Source: Opitutia bacterium UBA7441
GTDB lineage: Bacteria; Verrucomicrobiota; Verrucomicrobiia; Opitutales; Coraliomargaritaceae
Length of the DNA stretch: 47,812 nt
Assembly: GCA_002480015.1 (NCBI GenBank)
Contig: DLQD01000023.1
Location: 1-47,812 of the forward strand
Reading direction: 5' to 3'
Within the stretch, counting starts at the first letter, position 1, and each line of letters opens with the position of its first letter. The notes under the pieces were generated by a model. The model was not told where the DNA came from. It worked only from the letters and a program-made list of their open reading frames with translations, and ran no database searches. Shown here piece by piece: positions 34,395-43,773 of the stretch. Both the position numbers and the translations under genes were made by a program.

Positions 34395-35549
34395 ATGAAA
34401 CCAGCCACTAAGCCTAATCGTCCCTTCTTTTCATCCGGCCCTTGCAGCAAGCGCCCAGGTTGGTCGCTCGATGCGCTCGGCGACGCCCTCGTCGGCCGCT
34501 CCCACCGCGCCAAGCCGGCCAAGGCTCGCATACAAGAGGTCATTGACAAGTCCGCCTCCATCCTCGGTCTGCCCGAGGGCTACGTGTGCGGCATCGTCCC
34601 CGCGTCTGACACCGGTGCAGTCGAAATGGCCATGTGGTCGCTCCTCGGCGAACGCCCCGTGGACATGTGTGCCTGGGAGTCCTTCGGCTCCGGTTGGGTG
34701 ACCGATGTGCTCAAGCAACTCAAGCTGGACGGGGTGACCCGCCACGAAGCCGACTACGGCCAACTGCCCGACCTCTCAAAAATCAATTGCGACCACGACG
34801 TCGTCTTTACCTATAACGGCACTACCTCCGGAGTGAAGGTGCCGAACCTTGACTGGATCCCTGACGACCGCAAGGGGCTCACCATCTGCGACGCCACCTC
34901 GGCCGTCTTTGCGATGAACATCGACTTTAGTAAGCTGGATGTCGTTACCTGGTCTTGGCAAAAAGTCATGGGTGGCGAAGGCGCCCACGGCATGATCGTG
35001 CTCAGCCCACGCGCGATTGAGCGATTGGAGAGCTACACGCCTGCTTGGCCCCTGCCTAAGATTTTCCGCATGACCAAAGGCGGCCAATTGATTCGAGATA
35101 TCTTCACCGGCGCCACCATCAACACGATTTCGATGCTCTGCGTCGAAGACGCGGTCGACGGCCTGCGCTGGGCAGAATCGATCGGCGGTCTGCCCGCTCT
35201 GATCGAGCGCTCAGAGGCCAACCTCAAAGCGATCGCCGACTGGGTCGAAAAGTCCGATTGGGTCGAATTCCTCGCCGAAGAGCCCGCCACCATCTCGAAT
35301 ACCTCGATCTGCCTCAAGATCACAGCCGACTGGTATCAAGCCCTCCCTGCCGACGAACAAGCTGCCAAGGCCAAGCAACTGGTCAGTCTCCTCGACAAAG
35401 AAGGCGTCGGCTACGACTTCGGCAGCTACCGCGATGCCCCCGCCGGGCTCCGCATCTGGGGCGGCGCCACCGTTGAAACCGCCGATATTGAAGCCCTCCT
35501 CCCTTGGCTCGACTGGGCTTTTAACGAAATCCAAGTAGGCGACGCTTAG
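34395..35549 (+). CDS. serC: Phosphoserine transaminase
   Basis: 384 residues of the class V aminotransferase subgroup found in alphaproteobacteria and methanogens (begins with KPNRPFFSSGPCSKRPGW). The PLP-binding Lys190 lies in VTWSWQKVMGGEGAHGM. Other landmarks are VPASDTGAVEMAMWSLLG and FTYNGTTSGVKVPN, with the C-terminal RIWGGATVE. It transfers the amino group of glutamate to 3-phosphohydroxypyruvate in serine synthesis. It is a single gene convergent with lacI. Confidence 0.94.
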   Translation: MKPATKPNRPFFSSGPCSKRPGWSLDALGDALVGRSHRAKPAKARIQEVIDKSASILGLPEGYVCGIVPASDTGAVEMAMWSLLGERPVDMCAWESFGSGWVTDVLKQLKLDGVTRHEADYGQLPDLSKINCDHDVVFTYNGTTSGVKVPNLDWIPDDRKGLTICDATSAVFAMNIDFSKLDVVTWSWQKVMGGEGAHGMIVLSPRAIERLESYTPAWPLPKIFRMTKGGQLIRDIFTGATINTISMLCVEDAVDGLRWAESIGGLPALIERSEANLKAIADWVEKSDWVEFLAEEPATISNTSICLKITADWYQALPADEQAAKAKQLVSLLDKEGVGYDFGSYRDAPAGLRIWGGATVETADIEALLPWLDWAFNEIQVGDA

Positions 35550-35565
35550 CCCTTTTCTGAAATCA

Positions 35566-36600
35566 CTAGGTTCGAACCTTCGCGGTGGTTTCTTTGATTA
35601 TGAGCTTGGAATCGAAGCGCATCGTCTGGAAGTCGATCTCCTGATCAGAAAGGCGCTTGAGGAGCATCCTAACAGCGGACTCGGCCATTGCCTCGATCGG
35701 TTGCTCAATCGTGGTAAGCTTGCGGTGAAGATAGTCGCCCAACGGAATATTGTCGACGCCGATAACCGAAAGATCCTCGGGTACACGCAAACCGGCATCC
35801 TCGGCCGCGCGTATGGCACCGATCGCAGAGAGGTCATTCATCGCGATGAGCGCTGTCGGACGACTATCTCCAGCCTCCAAAAGGAAGCGCTTGAAGACTT
35901 CATAGACATTGGCCATCTTATGTGTGCAGGCAATAAATACATTGTTGCCCTCTGGGATGCCGCGTTCCTTCAGCATTTCGTTGAAAACCTGGGGGCGGTC
36001 TCCCGCTTCCTGCCCGGCAGCGAGGGCACAAAGGAATGCAAAATTCTCATGCCCCAACGCCAGCAAATGCTCGACCGCGTCAATCAGCCCGACCGAGAAA
36101 TCGATCTCGACCGAATCGAAAGGGAACGGATCCTCTGCCGCTGAAAGGCCAGTCATGCCGACAACTGCCTTGCCGGCCTTTTTCGCAGTTTTCAAGAAGT
36201 CGATATGCCGGTCGAAATCACTGACAAAATACGTGACCGCATCGATTTGACGATCGAGAATCGACTCCAAACAATGCATTTCAAATTCGATATTGTTGCG
36301 GGAATGCTCGACGATGAGGTCATAGCCATGATCACGCAGCTTACGCTCGAACCGGTCGGCAAAGGCCGTGTAGTAAGGGTTGTGGAGGTCGGGGATGACT
36401 AATCCAATCGTCTTAAAGCTGCCCATACGCAGCCCCAAGGCGGCACGGCTCGGACGGTAGCCGAGCTCCTTGGCCGCATCAAAAACACGCTGTTCTGTCT
36501 CTTTCGATGCCCATGAATTCGGGCGACGGTTAAGAATCGTTGATGCAGTGTTCGGGGCGACTCCCGCTTTGGCGGCGACATCTTTTAATCGGGCTCTCAT
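35566..36600 (-). CDS. LacI family transcriptional regulator
   Basis: 344 residues. N-terminal helix-turn-helix with hinge (RLKDVAAKAGVAPNTASTIL, residues about 4-60), then a periplasmic-binding-protein-like sensor domain from IGLVIPDLHNPYY. The C-terminal lobe contains ALIAMNDLSAIGAIRAAEDA and LSVIGVDNIPLGDYL. Such proteins repress sugar genes until a sugar binds. It is divergent from the GPH symporter gene, the usual arrangement for a local regulator. Target sugar not evident; rhamnose or a rhamnoside is a guess from the downstream GH78 gene. The TCACG-N6-CGTGA palindrome does not occur near this gene. Confidence 0.95.
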   Translation of the reverse strand: MRARLKDVAAKAGVAPNTASTILNRRPNSWASKETEQRVFDAAKELGYRPSRAALGLRMGSFKTIGLVIPDLHNPYYTAFADRFERKLRDHGYDLIVEHSRNNIEFEMHCLESILDRQIDAVTYFVSDFDRHIDFLKTAKKAGKAVVGMTGLSAAEDPFPFDSVEIDFSVGLIDAVEHLLALGHENFAFLCALAAGQEAGDRPQVFNEMLKERGIPEGNNVFIACTHKMANVYEVFKRFLLEAGDSRPTALIAMNDLSAIGAIRAAEDAGLRVPEDLSVIGVDNIPLGDYLHRKLTTIEQPIEAMAESAVRMLLKRLSDQEIDFQTMRFDSKLIIKETTAKVRT

Positions 36601-36749
36601 GGCTTCTGCCTTCGGGTTAGGGATAATACGCTCATTAAAAACGACCTACATAATGCGGCCAAGCGCAGGCGTTCAATTCTTTAATCGACCAATCTGCAGG
36701 TTCACATGCTCCGTCGAGGACTTGGACGGAGTCGAATTCGCAAAAACAA

Positions 36750-36763
36750 AAGAAAGCTTTCTT
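36750..36763. promoter_or_regulatory. Candidate operator between lacI and the symporter gene
   Basis: AAGAAAGCTTTCTT is a perfect 14-bp palindrome 78 bp before the symporter ATG, in the 240-bp divergent region. Size and symmetry suit a LacI-type site, although the centre is GC instead of the CG usual in that family, so the assignment is tentative. Confidence 0.35.
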
Positions 36764-36840
36764 ATTGCTATTAAGAGGCGCTTTGATTTGCATCTACAGT
36801 TTGTCAACTCAATCCTAATCGGCAGGCCCTACCCTAGCTT

Positions 36841-38274
36841 ATGAGCGAAACCATCCCCCACATACCCGGCCAACGAAAGGTCCCTTTACGCACAAAAGTC
36901 ACTTGGGGCTTCGGCGGCCTCGCTGACAACTTCATGTTCAATACGCTGACTGCGTTGGGGACATTGGTCTATGTGCAGCATTTCGGCCTCAGCCCCGCCC
37001 TCGCGGGCCTGGCGCTCGCACTGCCTCGCCTAATTGATGCCTTCACCGACCCGTGGATCGGCAACCTCTCCGACAATTTAAAATCAAAGTATGGGCGACG
37101 TCGCCCACTGATGTTTTTCGGTGTTATCGCATGTGCGCTACTGCTCCCCCTACTTTGGACGCCGATCGGTGTTGAGACAGCCCAGAATCCTTGGTTTAGT
37201 AATATCCCCTTCTTCTACATTGTAACAGTGGGGAGTCTCTTGGCGGTTGCCTATACGCTATTCGTGGTGCCCTACACTGCGCTTGGCTTTGAGCTCACGC
37301 CGGATTACGACGAGCGCACGCGAGTGATTGTATGGCGAATGTATATCGGCCTAATCGGCTCGGTTTCGGCGGGTTGGTTGTTTCGACTGGCCGCGGCCGA
37401 TACCTTTCCAAACCTAGGTAATGGTGCCTTCTGGGTCTCCGTAGGCGTCGCGCTAGTCGTGTTGGTCTCGGGACTCATCCCGACCTTCGGCTGCAAAGAG
37501 GACTTAAAGATCGAAGAGCAAGAGCCCATCCGTCTTGGCGAAGCGATTAAATATACGATGACGAATAAGCCCTTCGTCATTCTATTTATCGCCTACGTCA
37601 CGATCATCGTCGCGCTGTTTTCTGCGCAGAGCATTGCCCCACTCTTGATGCTACACTACGTCTTCAATGGCAGTGAAAAAGCGATTGGTGATTTCACCGG
37701 ATGGTTCACCACGCTCGCAGTGGCACTCTCCTATGGCAGTATGTTTTTCATCGGCTTCCTTTCGACTCGCTTCAACAAACGCATCGCCATGATGATCGGG
37801 CTCGGGTTCGTGCTGCTCGGTACCATGCTCAATTATATCGCGATCGATCCGCGCTGGCCATGGGCCCTCTACGTGGTCGGAGCGGTCACTTTTATCGGCA
37901 TGCAAGGCTGCTGGCTGATGATCGATTCGATGGTCGCGGACGTTTGCGACGATGATGAACTCAAGACCGGCCGGCGTCGTGAAGGCATGTTCAGCTCGGT
38001 CAAGGGCTTTGCACTTAAAGCGGCGCAAGGCATTACCTTCGGACTGGGTGGCTACATGGCCACCGCTGCGGGCTATGACCCGCAAGTGGTCGATTCGGTC
38101 GGCCTAGACGAGGCAACTGCGGTTAAAATGAAAGCCTTACTCGTTGGCTTTCAATCGCTAGGTCTGCTGCTCGCGATCCTTATGATGTGGTTCTACCCAA
38201 TCAGCCGTCAGCGCGCAGAAGAGACCCAGCGCTTGCTCGAAGCCAAAGCTACGAAGTCGGACGAAGTGATTTAG
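36841..38274 (+). CDS. GPH-family sugar:cation symporter (MFS)
   Basis: 477 residues with 12 predicted transmembrane segments. GPH-type signatures: WGFGGLADNFMFNTLT at the start, the loop RLIDAFTDPWIGNLSDN and KSKYGRRRPLMFFG after the second helix, and DDDELKTGRRREGMFSS near the second half. The family imports melibiose, glucuronides, pentosides or galactosides with H+ or Na+. With the LacI regulator and the GH78 gene it probably imports a sugar released from rhamnose-containing glycans (inference). The gene is divergent from lacI. Confidence 0.93.
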   Translation: MSETIPHIPGQRKVPLRTKVTWGFGGLADNFMFNTLTALGTLVYVQHFGLSPALAGLALALPRLIDAFTDPWIGNLSDNLKSKYGRRRPLMFFGVIACALLLPLLWTPIGVETAQNPWFSNIPFFYIVTVGSLLAVAYTLFVVPYTALGFELTPDYDERTRVIVWRMYIGLIGSVSAGWLFRLAAADTFPNLGNGAFWVSVGVALVVLVSGLIPTFGCKEDLKIEEQEPIRLGEAIKYTMTNKPFVILFIAYVTIIVALFSAQSIAPLLMLHYVFNGSEKAIGDFTGWFTTLAVALSYGSMFFIGFLSTRFNKRIAMMIGLGFVLLGTMLNYIAIDPRWPWALYVVGAVTFIGMQGCWLMIDSMVADVCDDDELKTGRRREGMFSSVKGFALKAAQGITFGLGGYMATAAGYDPQVVDSVGLDEATAVKMKALLVGFQSLGLLLAILMMWFYPISRQRAEETQRLLEAKATKSDEVI

Positions 38275-38358
38275 TCCGTTCGGTTCCCCGCTCGCAAACG
38301 TTTCAATCGGCAACGGGAATGCTATCTTTTACGTGCCTCTCCCCCTGCTCCCCACTAA

Positions 38359-38565
38359 ATGATCCATCAGCTCTCTCTTCGCGCACTCTATAGCATTACG
38401 TACGACTTTACCGCGCATAGCGCAGGCTCCACGAGCGGAGTTCTCGACATCAGCGACACATGGGATCTACGCGCCCGGCTACAAGATGCCGATGCGACGG
38501 CTTACACGATCGACAAAGAAGGTTTCGGCATTTCCACAATTACCGTGTATGGGGTCGCACAATGA
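38359..38565 (+). CDS. Small protein of unknown function, coupled to the rhamnosidase gene
   Basis: 68 residues from the ATG at 38359, ending in a TGA that overlaps the GH78 ATG (ATGA, 38562-38565). The second half (DISDTWDLRARLQDADATAY, GISTITVYGVAQ) looks like the end of a beta-sandwich domain of an exported glycan-related protein, so this may be a C-terminal fragment of a lost gene and not an intact small gene. No signal peptide. Not recognised. Confidence 0.4.
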   Translation: MIHQLSLRALYSITYDFTAHSAGSTSGVLDISDTWDLRARLQDADATAYTIDKEGFGISTITVYGVAQ

Positions 38566-40316
38566 AGCTCGAGTCTCTATGGATCGCCGCGATAATAATT
38601 ATCGCCAAGTCGAGCACTGCTGAGCCCACGCACCTAGTCGATGAAGCACCCATCAGTAGCAGTAAGCTCGGATCAGGTTCGTTTCTAATCGATTTCGGAC
38701 GCGTCGCTTTTGGCAACCTACGGATTGAGTCGGCACATTCTGTAAATCAGCCAATCACGGTTCACTTTGGCGAAGCCTTTAGCGAGGGCCGCATCAATCG
38801 GAAGCCGCTGGGCACCGTGCGCTATGCAACGACAGAAGCCAAATTGAACCCAAGCACCCCAACAGTCGTCGAGCCGCCGACCGACAAACGCAATACCACC
38901 CATCCCAAAGCAATTCTAACTCCAGCCGAATGGGGCACCCTACTCCCCTTTCGCTGGGTGGAGATCGAGGGCTGGTCTGGCAAACTGCAAGCGGATCAAA
39001 TCGTCCGCCAGTCCGCTTACTCCAGCACTTGGGACGATCGTGCTGCCTCCTTTCACAGTTCCGATAAAATGCTCAATCAGATATGGGAGCTCTGCCGCTA
39101 TTCCATTAAAGCCACGACCTTTGCTGGCGTCTATGTCGATGGCGATCGCGAGCGTATCCCCTACGAAGCCGACGCCTACCTGAACCAACTCAGCCATTAC
39201 GCGACCGATAACGACATTGAGATGGCACGTGACACCTTCGACCTACTGATGAAGCAACCAACGTGGCCGACCGAGTGGGCGCCGCATATGGTCTTTATAG
39301 CATATGCCGATTGGATACATACCGGAGACGCGGAATGGCTCTCGCCTCGCTACGAATCTCTCAAAACAAAACTACTTTTAGAGCGCTCAGGAGCTGATGG
39401 GCTCATCACTAGTAACGCTCAGCAGATAAAGCGTAATGACATCGTGGATTGGCCCCCCGTGGAGCGAGACCGCTACGTATTCACCGCAAAAAATACCGTC
39501 GTCAATGCCTTCCACCTACGCGCACTATCCTACATCTCAGAACTCGCCGAAGCCATTGGAAACAGCAAAGACGAGATACATTTTCAGCAACTTTTCACCG
39601 AGAAGCAGATCGAGTTTCAAAAAGTGTTCTTTGATCCAACAGTTGGACTCTACCGAGATGGCATCGATGCAGCGCATCATGCTGCTCATGCAAACTTTAT
39701 CCCCCTCGCCTTTGACGTAATTCCGGAATCGCAACGCGCCACAATCACAGAATGGCTGAGCACACGTGGGATGCCTTGTTCGGTTTACGGCGCGCAATAC
39801 CTAATTGAAGCCCTCTTCGAGAATGGTGCAGACGCGCATGCGGTCAAACTAATGACAGCCGAGAGCGACCGCAGCTGGCGACACATGGTCGAAAGTGGTA
39901 CCACTATCACCTGGGAGGCTTGGGATATGAAATACAAACCCAACCAAGACTGGAACCACGCCTGGGGCGCTGCACCTGCCAATCTATTGCCCCGCTATGT
40001 TCTCGGCGCACAAGCACTTGAACCGGGTTGGAAGACTGCCCGCATCCGCCCACACCCCAGCGGGCTGACCTACGCAAAAGGAAAAATCCCGACTCCCCAA
40101 GGCCCCATTCTCGTGAGTTGGGAAAACTCGGATGAATTTACGCTATCCCTCACACTCCCCGATGGCATGTCTGCGCGAATTGAAGTCCCCTCATGCGCAG
40201 CAGTACAGCATGTTTATGTAAATGCTGAACGTGTTGCAGCAAGCAGATCCAACAACTACTGGGTTCTAGATTCACCCGTTGTTGGAACGGCTGAGATACG
40301 CGTTAAAAGGAACTAG
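38562..40316 (+). CDS. Alpha-L-rhamnosidase (GH78)-type protein, exported
   Basis: 584 residues from the ATG at 38562. Signal peptide MKLESLWIAAIIIIAKSSTA, then a beta-sandwich N-terminal domain (SFLIDFGRVAFGNLRIE, LPFRWVEIEGWSG) and the (alpha/alpha)6 catalytic barrel. Key segments are VYVDGDRERIPYEADAYLNQ (the DRExxxYxxD signature with the general-acid region), SGTTITWEAWD, and DWNHAWGAAPANLLPRYVLG. A C-terminal beta domain follows. It is shorter than many GH78 enzymes (700-1000) because the extra N-terminal domains are absent. It should release alpha-L-rhamnose from glycans outside the cytoplasm. It lies 288 bp after the symporter gene; a hairpin overlaps its stop codon. Confidence 0.88.
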   Translation: MKLESLWIAAIIIIAKSSTAEPTHLVDEAPISSSKLGSGSFLIDFGRVAFGNLRIESAHSVNQPITVHFGEAFSEGRINRKPLGTVRYATTEAKLNPSTPTVVEPPTDKRNTTHPKAILTPAEWGTLLPFRWVEIEGWSGKLQADQIVRQSAYSSTWDDRAASFHSSDKMLNQIWELCRYSIKATTFAGVYVDGDRERIPYEADAYLNQLSHYATDNDIEMARDTFDLLMKQPTWPTEWAPHMVFIAYADWIHTGDAEWLSPRYESLKTKLLLERSGADGLITSNAQQIKRNDIVDWPPVERDRYVFTAKNTVVNAFHLRALSYISELAEAIGNSKDEIHFQQLFTEKQIEFQKVFFDPTVGLYRDGIDAAHHAAHANFIPLAFDVIPESQRATITEWLSTRGMPCSVYGAQYLIEALFENGADAHAVKLMTAESDRSWRHMVESGTTITWEAWDMKYKPNQDWNHAWGAAPANLLPRYVLGAQALEPGWKTARIRPHPSGLTYAKGKIPTPQGPILVSWENSDEFTLSLTLPDGMSARIEVPSCAAVQHVYVNAERVAASRSNNYWVLDSPVVGTAEIRVKRN

Positions 40317-40331
40317 GGCGTCTCGCCCTAG
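40313..40331. terminator. Hairpin overlapping the GH78 stop codon
   Basis: CTAGGGCG (40313-40320) and CGCCCTAG (40324-40331) form an 8-bp stem with a TCT loop; the stop TAG (40314-40316) lies in the stem. There is no U tract. It sits between convergent genes and may act as a 3'-end structure for either. Confidence 0.4.
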
Positions 40332-40364
40332 ACAGTGCATTTCGATACACGAATAACGGGCGAC

Positions 40365-43300
40365 TTAGGGGACTGTAATCGCTATAGAGTAAAAGGCACT
40401 TTTAAAAAGTTCTTCGTCTTTTAAGATGATTTGCTCATCTGTAGAAAATGGTCCTGTGCTATCGACAGGCGTCCAATTGGCATCCGACAGACTACGCTTC
40501 CGCAACAAGCGATACACCCGCCCTGCCATACCAGAAAACCTCGCCTCAAACGGTTTCTCGCTGCCATGGTTAAAGACTGGCACAAAACGATCTGCGGCAC
40601 TGACCGGGTTGGTTCCAACCACATACTCGTAATAGTCACTCGTGCCATCCGTATCACTATCTAGAGCTGGATCAGCTGCGCTATCACTACCAAAGTGGAG
40701 GTATTCCCAATCGTTGGGAAGCCCGTCTGCATCAATATCCAAGGGTTTACCTAGATAGCCGATTCGCTCACGCGAAACGATAAATTCATCAAATCGTGCA
40801 AACTCATCTTTAATAGCGTTCCAACTATCATCGCTACTACCGCCAAAGAAAGTACTGAAAAAGGCCCAGGCGATACTGGCATTGGCTGTCGGAGCATCTC
40901 TAAAGTAAAACCCTAGATAGGTGGCAGCCTTAACACCATCGAACCAACCTTCAGCCAAACCATCAAATTCGCCCGGCGTATTCATGACCAAGTGTATTTC
41001 TATATGGTGCCAGCGACCGGGGATAAAGGTTGCCTGAAAACCCTCCGTGTTCCACCAAAAGCGATCGCCGGGGTCGTAGTTATTCGCAGCAGGCACATGA
41101 ATGTAAAACTCCGCTCTACCTTGCTCACGCCACATTAAACGGCCTGACCATTCATGCGTACGATCATTGAAAGATACTGCACCTCCAAGGCCAGGCAACT
41201 TGCCGCCTTTGACAAAATCGAAGTCAGGATCGAAACGTACCCAGTAGCTAAAATACAACTCATCATATTCGCCTTTTAAATCCATAAACCACTGTGCGCC
41301 GCTGCCATTAGATTGTTTGCCACCTTCGGGATAGAGCACCTTAACGGAGCGACCCGAACCATTGTAAGCGATCGCATCGTCCACTTCGAGTCTGCCTTCG
41401 TCTGGGCCATTTGCCCACTTAGTGCCTGGCCATAAGTCCCGCCATTCGCGGTCGGTCTTTACGCCAATTGGAAATGAGTCGATATTTTCTGACAATAGTA
41501 TCGGGGAGGTCTGCGACGCAGCATCCACTTGATCGAGCGCATAGCCACCCTCTTCGATATACATGCGAGCCAGCGCTCCAGTAAAAGCCGCATTGTAATC
41601 CATCGCCACTTCGTTGCGCTGAAAGTCAGTGCGGTCGTCGACGTAGGCATCATCGATGCCCGGGCCACCAACGAGGGCTCCATAGAGCACATGTAAATTG
41701 TTTGTTGGGCTGTTAATGTCGTTGGAGGTCGAGCCGTGGGCATTACGATGGTGGGGATTGCTTGGCGGGCTCTGACCGAAGCCACAGACGTAACTCTGGC
41801 TTTGCGGATTCGATCCTAACATGTATTCAATTTGCTTTTGGGCGAAGCTTGAATAGCGCCCTGCCGGATCATTTACACGATCGGCGTAAACGAAGGAGCA
41901 AAACGCTGTGTTAGCCGCGTAACGCAAAGAGCCCCACTCATCGAGCCATGCGAGGCCACCCGGCGTGTAGGAAACTTGCTGCCCGTTATAGCCAATCGTC
42001 CAGTAATCAAGCCAACGTTCCGCATCGGCGAGATATTCACTACCACCGTCAAGGTCTGCCAACAGGACATAGCACGCATACGATTTATCGTCCCAAGAAA
42101 GGGTCCAGCTATGGCCTTTAGGCATCGCCTCGTAGGCTGATTTAGCTTTGGTCAACCAAATGCTTTCATTGGTCGCCCGATTCAGCCAGAGTGCTGCCCA
42201 CACGAGTTCGTCTTGATAACCTGAAGAATTATAGAAATCGCGAGCATTCGTAATCGAATCACTGTATTTTCCACGATGGGCATCTGCAAATGCGTAGAGA
42301 GCCTCGGCATGTTCTAAAAGTGTTGCCGCATACATGGCATCCGACTCTGCGAATACAATTGAAATGGCGGCAAGGGCCGCCGCCGTCTCACTAGCCAGGT
42401 CCGATCCTGGATGAACCGAATCAATTTTGTAAGCGGGGCGTTGCATCGTCATCGTCTCGGCAGTGCCCCAATACGCATGATCGATATAGCCATTACCTAG
42501 CTGACCGTAGAAAACCTGCGTTGCACCATTGGAATCGCGAACATGACATTTCATAAGGTAGTCTGCACCCCACCGAAGCTGCTCTAGCAATGTATTCAGT
42601 TCGCCTGATTCTTTATAAGCTGCTGGGTACTCGATCACGCCCCAGGCCAGCATGGTCAGACTATGCGCCATCGGCAGTCCGAATTTAACATGGTCACCCG
42701 CATCATAAAATCCGCCCGTTAAGTCTAACTCGACATCACTGCCATCATTTACAGCGGAATTACCTCTCCAACTGATTCTAAAATCAGCAGGCAGTTCACC
42801 GGAGCGTTGCACGTCGTAAAAGTAAATCGATTTTTGCAACGCTTCTGCGTAATTGTAGAGGCCCGTTTGCGGCTTCCCAAGTAAAACCTCCGAAGCGTCA
42901 TTATCAAAAATACGCACGGAGGCCGAACTCTTTAAAAATCCAGCGTTAACGACATTAGATAAAACAAAATCAAAACTCTCTGTCGCTTCATTTATCGCAT
43001 CGCCGATCAGACTTATGGTAATCGCCTTTGATGTTTCACCTGGTGCAAACGTTAACGAACCGGAAGCCGCTACATAATCCACTCCAGCGAAGGCACTGCC
43101 ATCGGTCGTTTCATAATAGACGGTGACGGATGCGTCCTCAACAGAGGGGCTAAGCAATACAGTGAGCGTGACAAATCCTGAATTATCATCTAGCTCGGTT
43201 GTTGTCACGTCTCCGACCCGCAGGCGCGGGTCGGGCACAGGCAACCAGTCGCGTATCAAGATTCCTCCAGTAGGCAACAACGGCTCTTCAATCGTGCCGA

Positions 43301-43622
43301 CAATGAAGCCAAATGTCTCGGACGCGCCTGGCGCGATATCGCCATTGTAACTTTCATTAGAGAAGGCGTATACAAAGGTACTGGGGAAGCTTTCAGCAGT
43401 TTGATAGAGGCAGTTCCAATTGTCCTCTAGGATTCCATCGAGCTGTAAAGTCACTAACCAACTCTCAATAGGGACTTCGGTATTATTGGTAATCGTAGCC
43501 TTCGCTTGATAAGAGCTTCCATAGTCTTGAACCAACTCAACGGTGATCCTCTGGGCAGAAAGAGCAATGCCGCTCAAGGAGAACAAGACAATCATACGGA
43601 CAGCAAAACTGAGCAAGGGCAT
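40365..43622 (-). CDS. Secreted multidomain GH9 glucanase with PL14-like lyase domain
   Basis: 1085 residues from the ATG at 43622, where a normal signal peptide begins (MPLLSFAVRMIVLFSLSGIALSA); an earlier ATG at 43772 would add 50 residues. Domains: CBM2-like (about 24-125, ATITNNTEVPIESWLVTLQL), Calx-beta (about 140-245), GH9 (about 255-690) with catalytic Asp pair in DAGDHVKFGLPMA (Asp307, Asp310) and Glu671 in NEVAMDYNAAFTGAL. Then a domain like PL14 alginate/polyuronate lyases (about 715-930, DFDFVKGGKLPGLGG and GRWHHIEIHL), a calcium-binding DxDxDG repeat region (DIDADGLPNDWEY, DSDTDGTSDYYEY), and a C-terminal module shared with the neighbouring protease. GH9 cleaves beta-1,4-glucans; the second domain suggests a mixed cell-wall substrate. 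The start is 151 bp after the protease stop. Confidence 0.85.
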   Translation of the reverse strand: MPLLSFAVRMIVLFSLSGIALSAQRITVELVQDYGSSYQAKATITNNTEVPIESWLVTLQLDGILEDNWNCLYQTAESFPSTFVYAFSNESYNGDIAPGASETFGFIVGTIEEPLLPTGGILIRDWLPVPDPRLRVGDVTTTELDDNSGFVTLTVLLSPSVEDASVTVYYETTDGSAFAGVDYVAASGSLTFAPGETSKAITISLIGDAINEATESFDFVLSNVVNAGFLKSSASVRIFDNDASEVLLGKPQTGLYNYAEALQKSIYFYDVQRSGELPADFRISWRGNSAVNDGSDVELDLTGGFYDAGDHVKFGLPMAHSLTMLAWGVIEYPAAYKESGELNTLLEQLRWGADYLMKCHVRDSNGATQVFYGQLGNGYIDHAYWGTAETMTMQRPAYKIDSVHPGSDLASETAAALAAISIVFAESDAMYAATLLEHAEALYAFADAHRGKYSDSITNARDFYNSSGYQDELVWAALWLNRATNESIWLTKAKSAYEAMPKGHSWTLSWDDKSYACYVLLADLDGGSEYLADAERWLDYWTIGYNGQQVSYTPGGLAWLDEWGSLRYAANTAFCSFVYADRVNDPAGRYSSFAQKQIEYMLGSNPQSQSYVCGFGQSPPSNPHHRNAHGSTSNDINSPTNNLHVLYGALVGGPGIDDAYVDDRTDFQRNEVAMDYNAAFTGALARMYIEEGGYALDQVDAASQTSPILLSENIDSFPIGVKTDREWRDLWPGTKWANGPDEGRLEVDDAIAYNGSGRSVKVLYPEGGKQSNGSGAQWFMDLKGEYDELYFSYWVRFDPDFDFVKGGKLPGLGGAVSFNDRTHEWSGRLMWREQGRAEFYIHVPAANNYDPGDRFWWNTEGFQATFIPGRWHHIEIHLVMNTPGEFDGLAEGWFDGVKAATYLGFYFRDAPTANASIAWAFFSTFFGGSSDDSWNAIKDEFARFDEFIVSRERIGYLGKPLDIDADGLPNDWEYLHFGSDSAADPALDSDTDGTSDYYEYVVGTNPVSAADRFVPVFNHGSEKPFEARFSGMAGRVYRLLRKRSLSDANWTPVDSTGPFSTDEQIILKDEELFKSAFYSIAITVP

Positions 43623-43773
43623 CCGACCCTTGAGGCAGCGACCACTACAGGGCTGGAGAATCTGGCTCCAAAACTGAAGACTAGGGCACCCTGACCTAGC
43701 AATCAATACTCCAAAATACGACAACAGCTGTAACGCAAAGGAGTAGAACGACTCAGATCGAAACCTCTTCATT

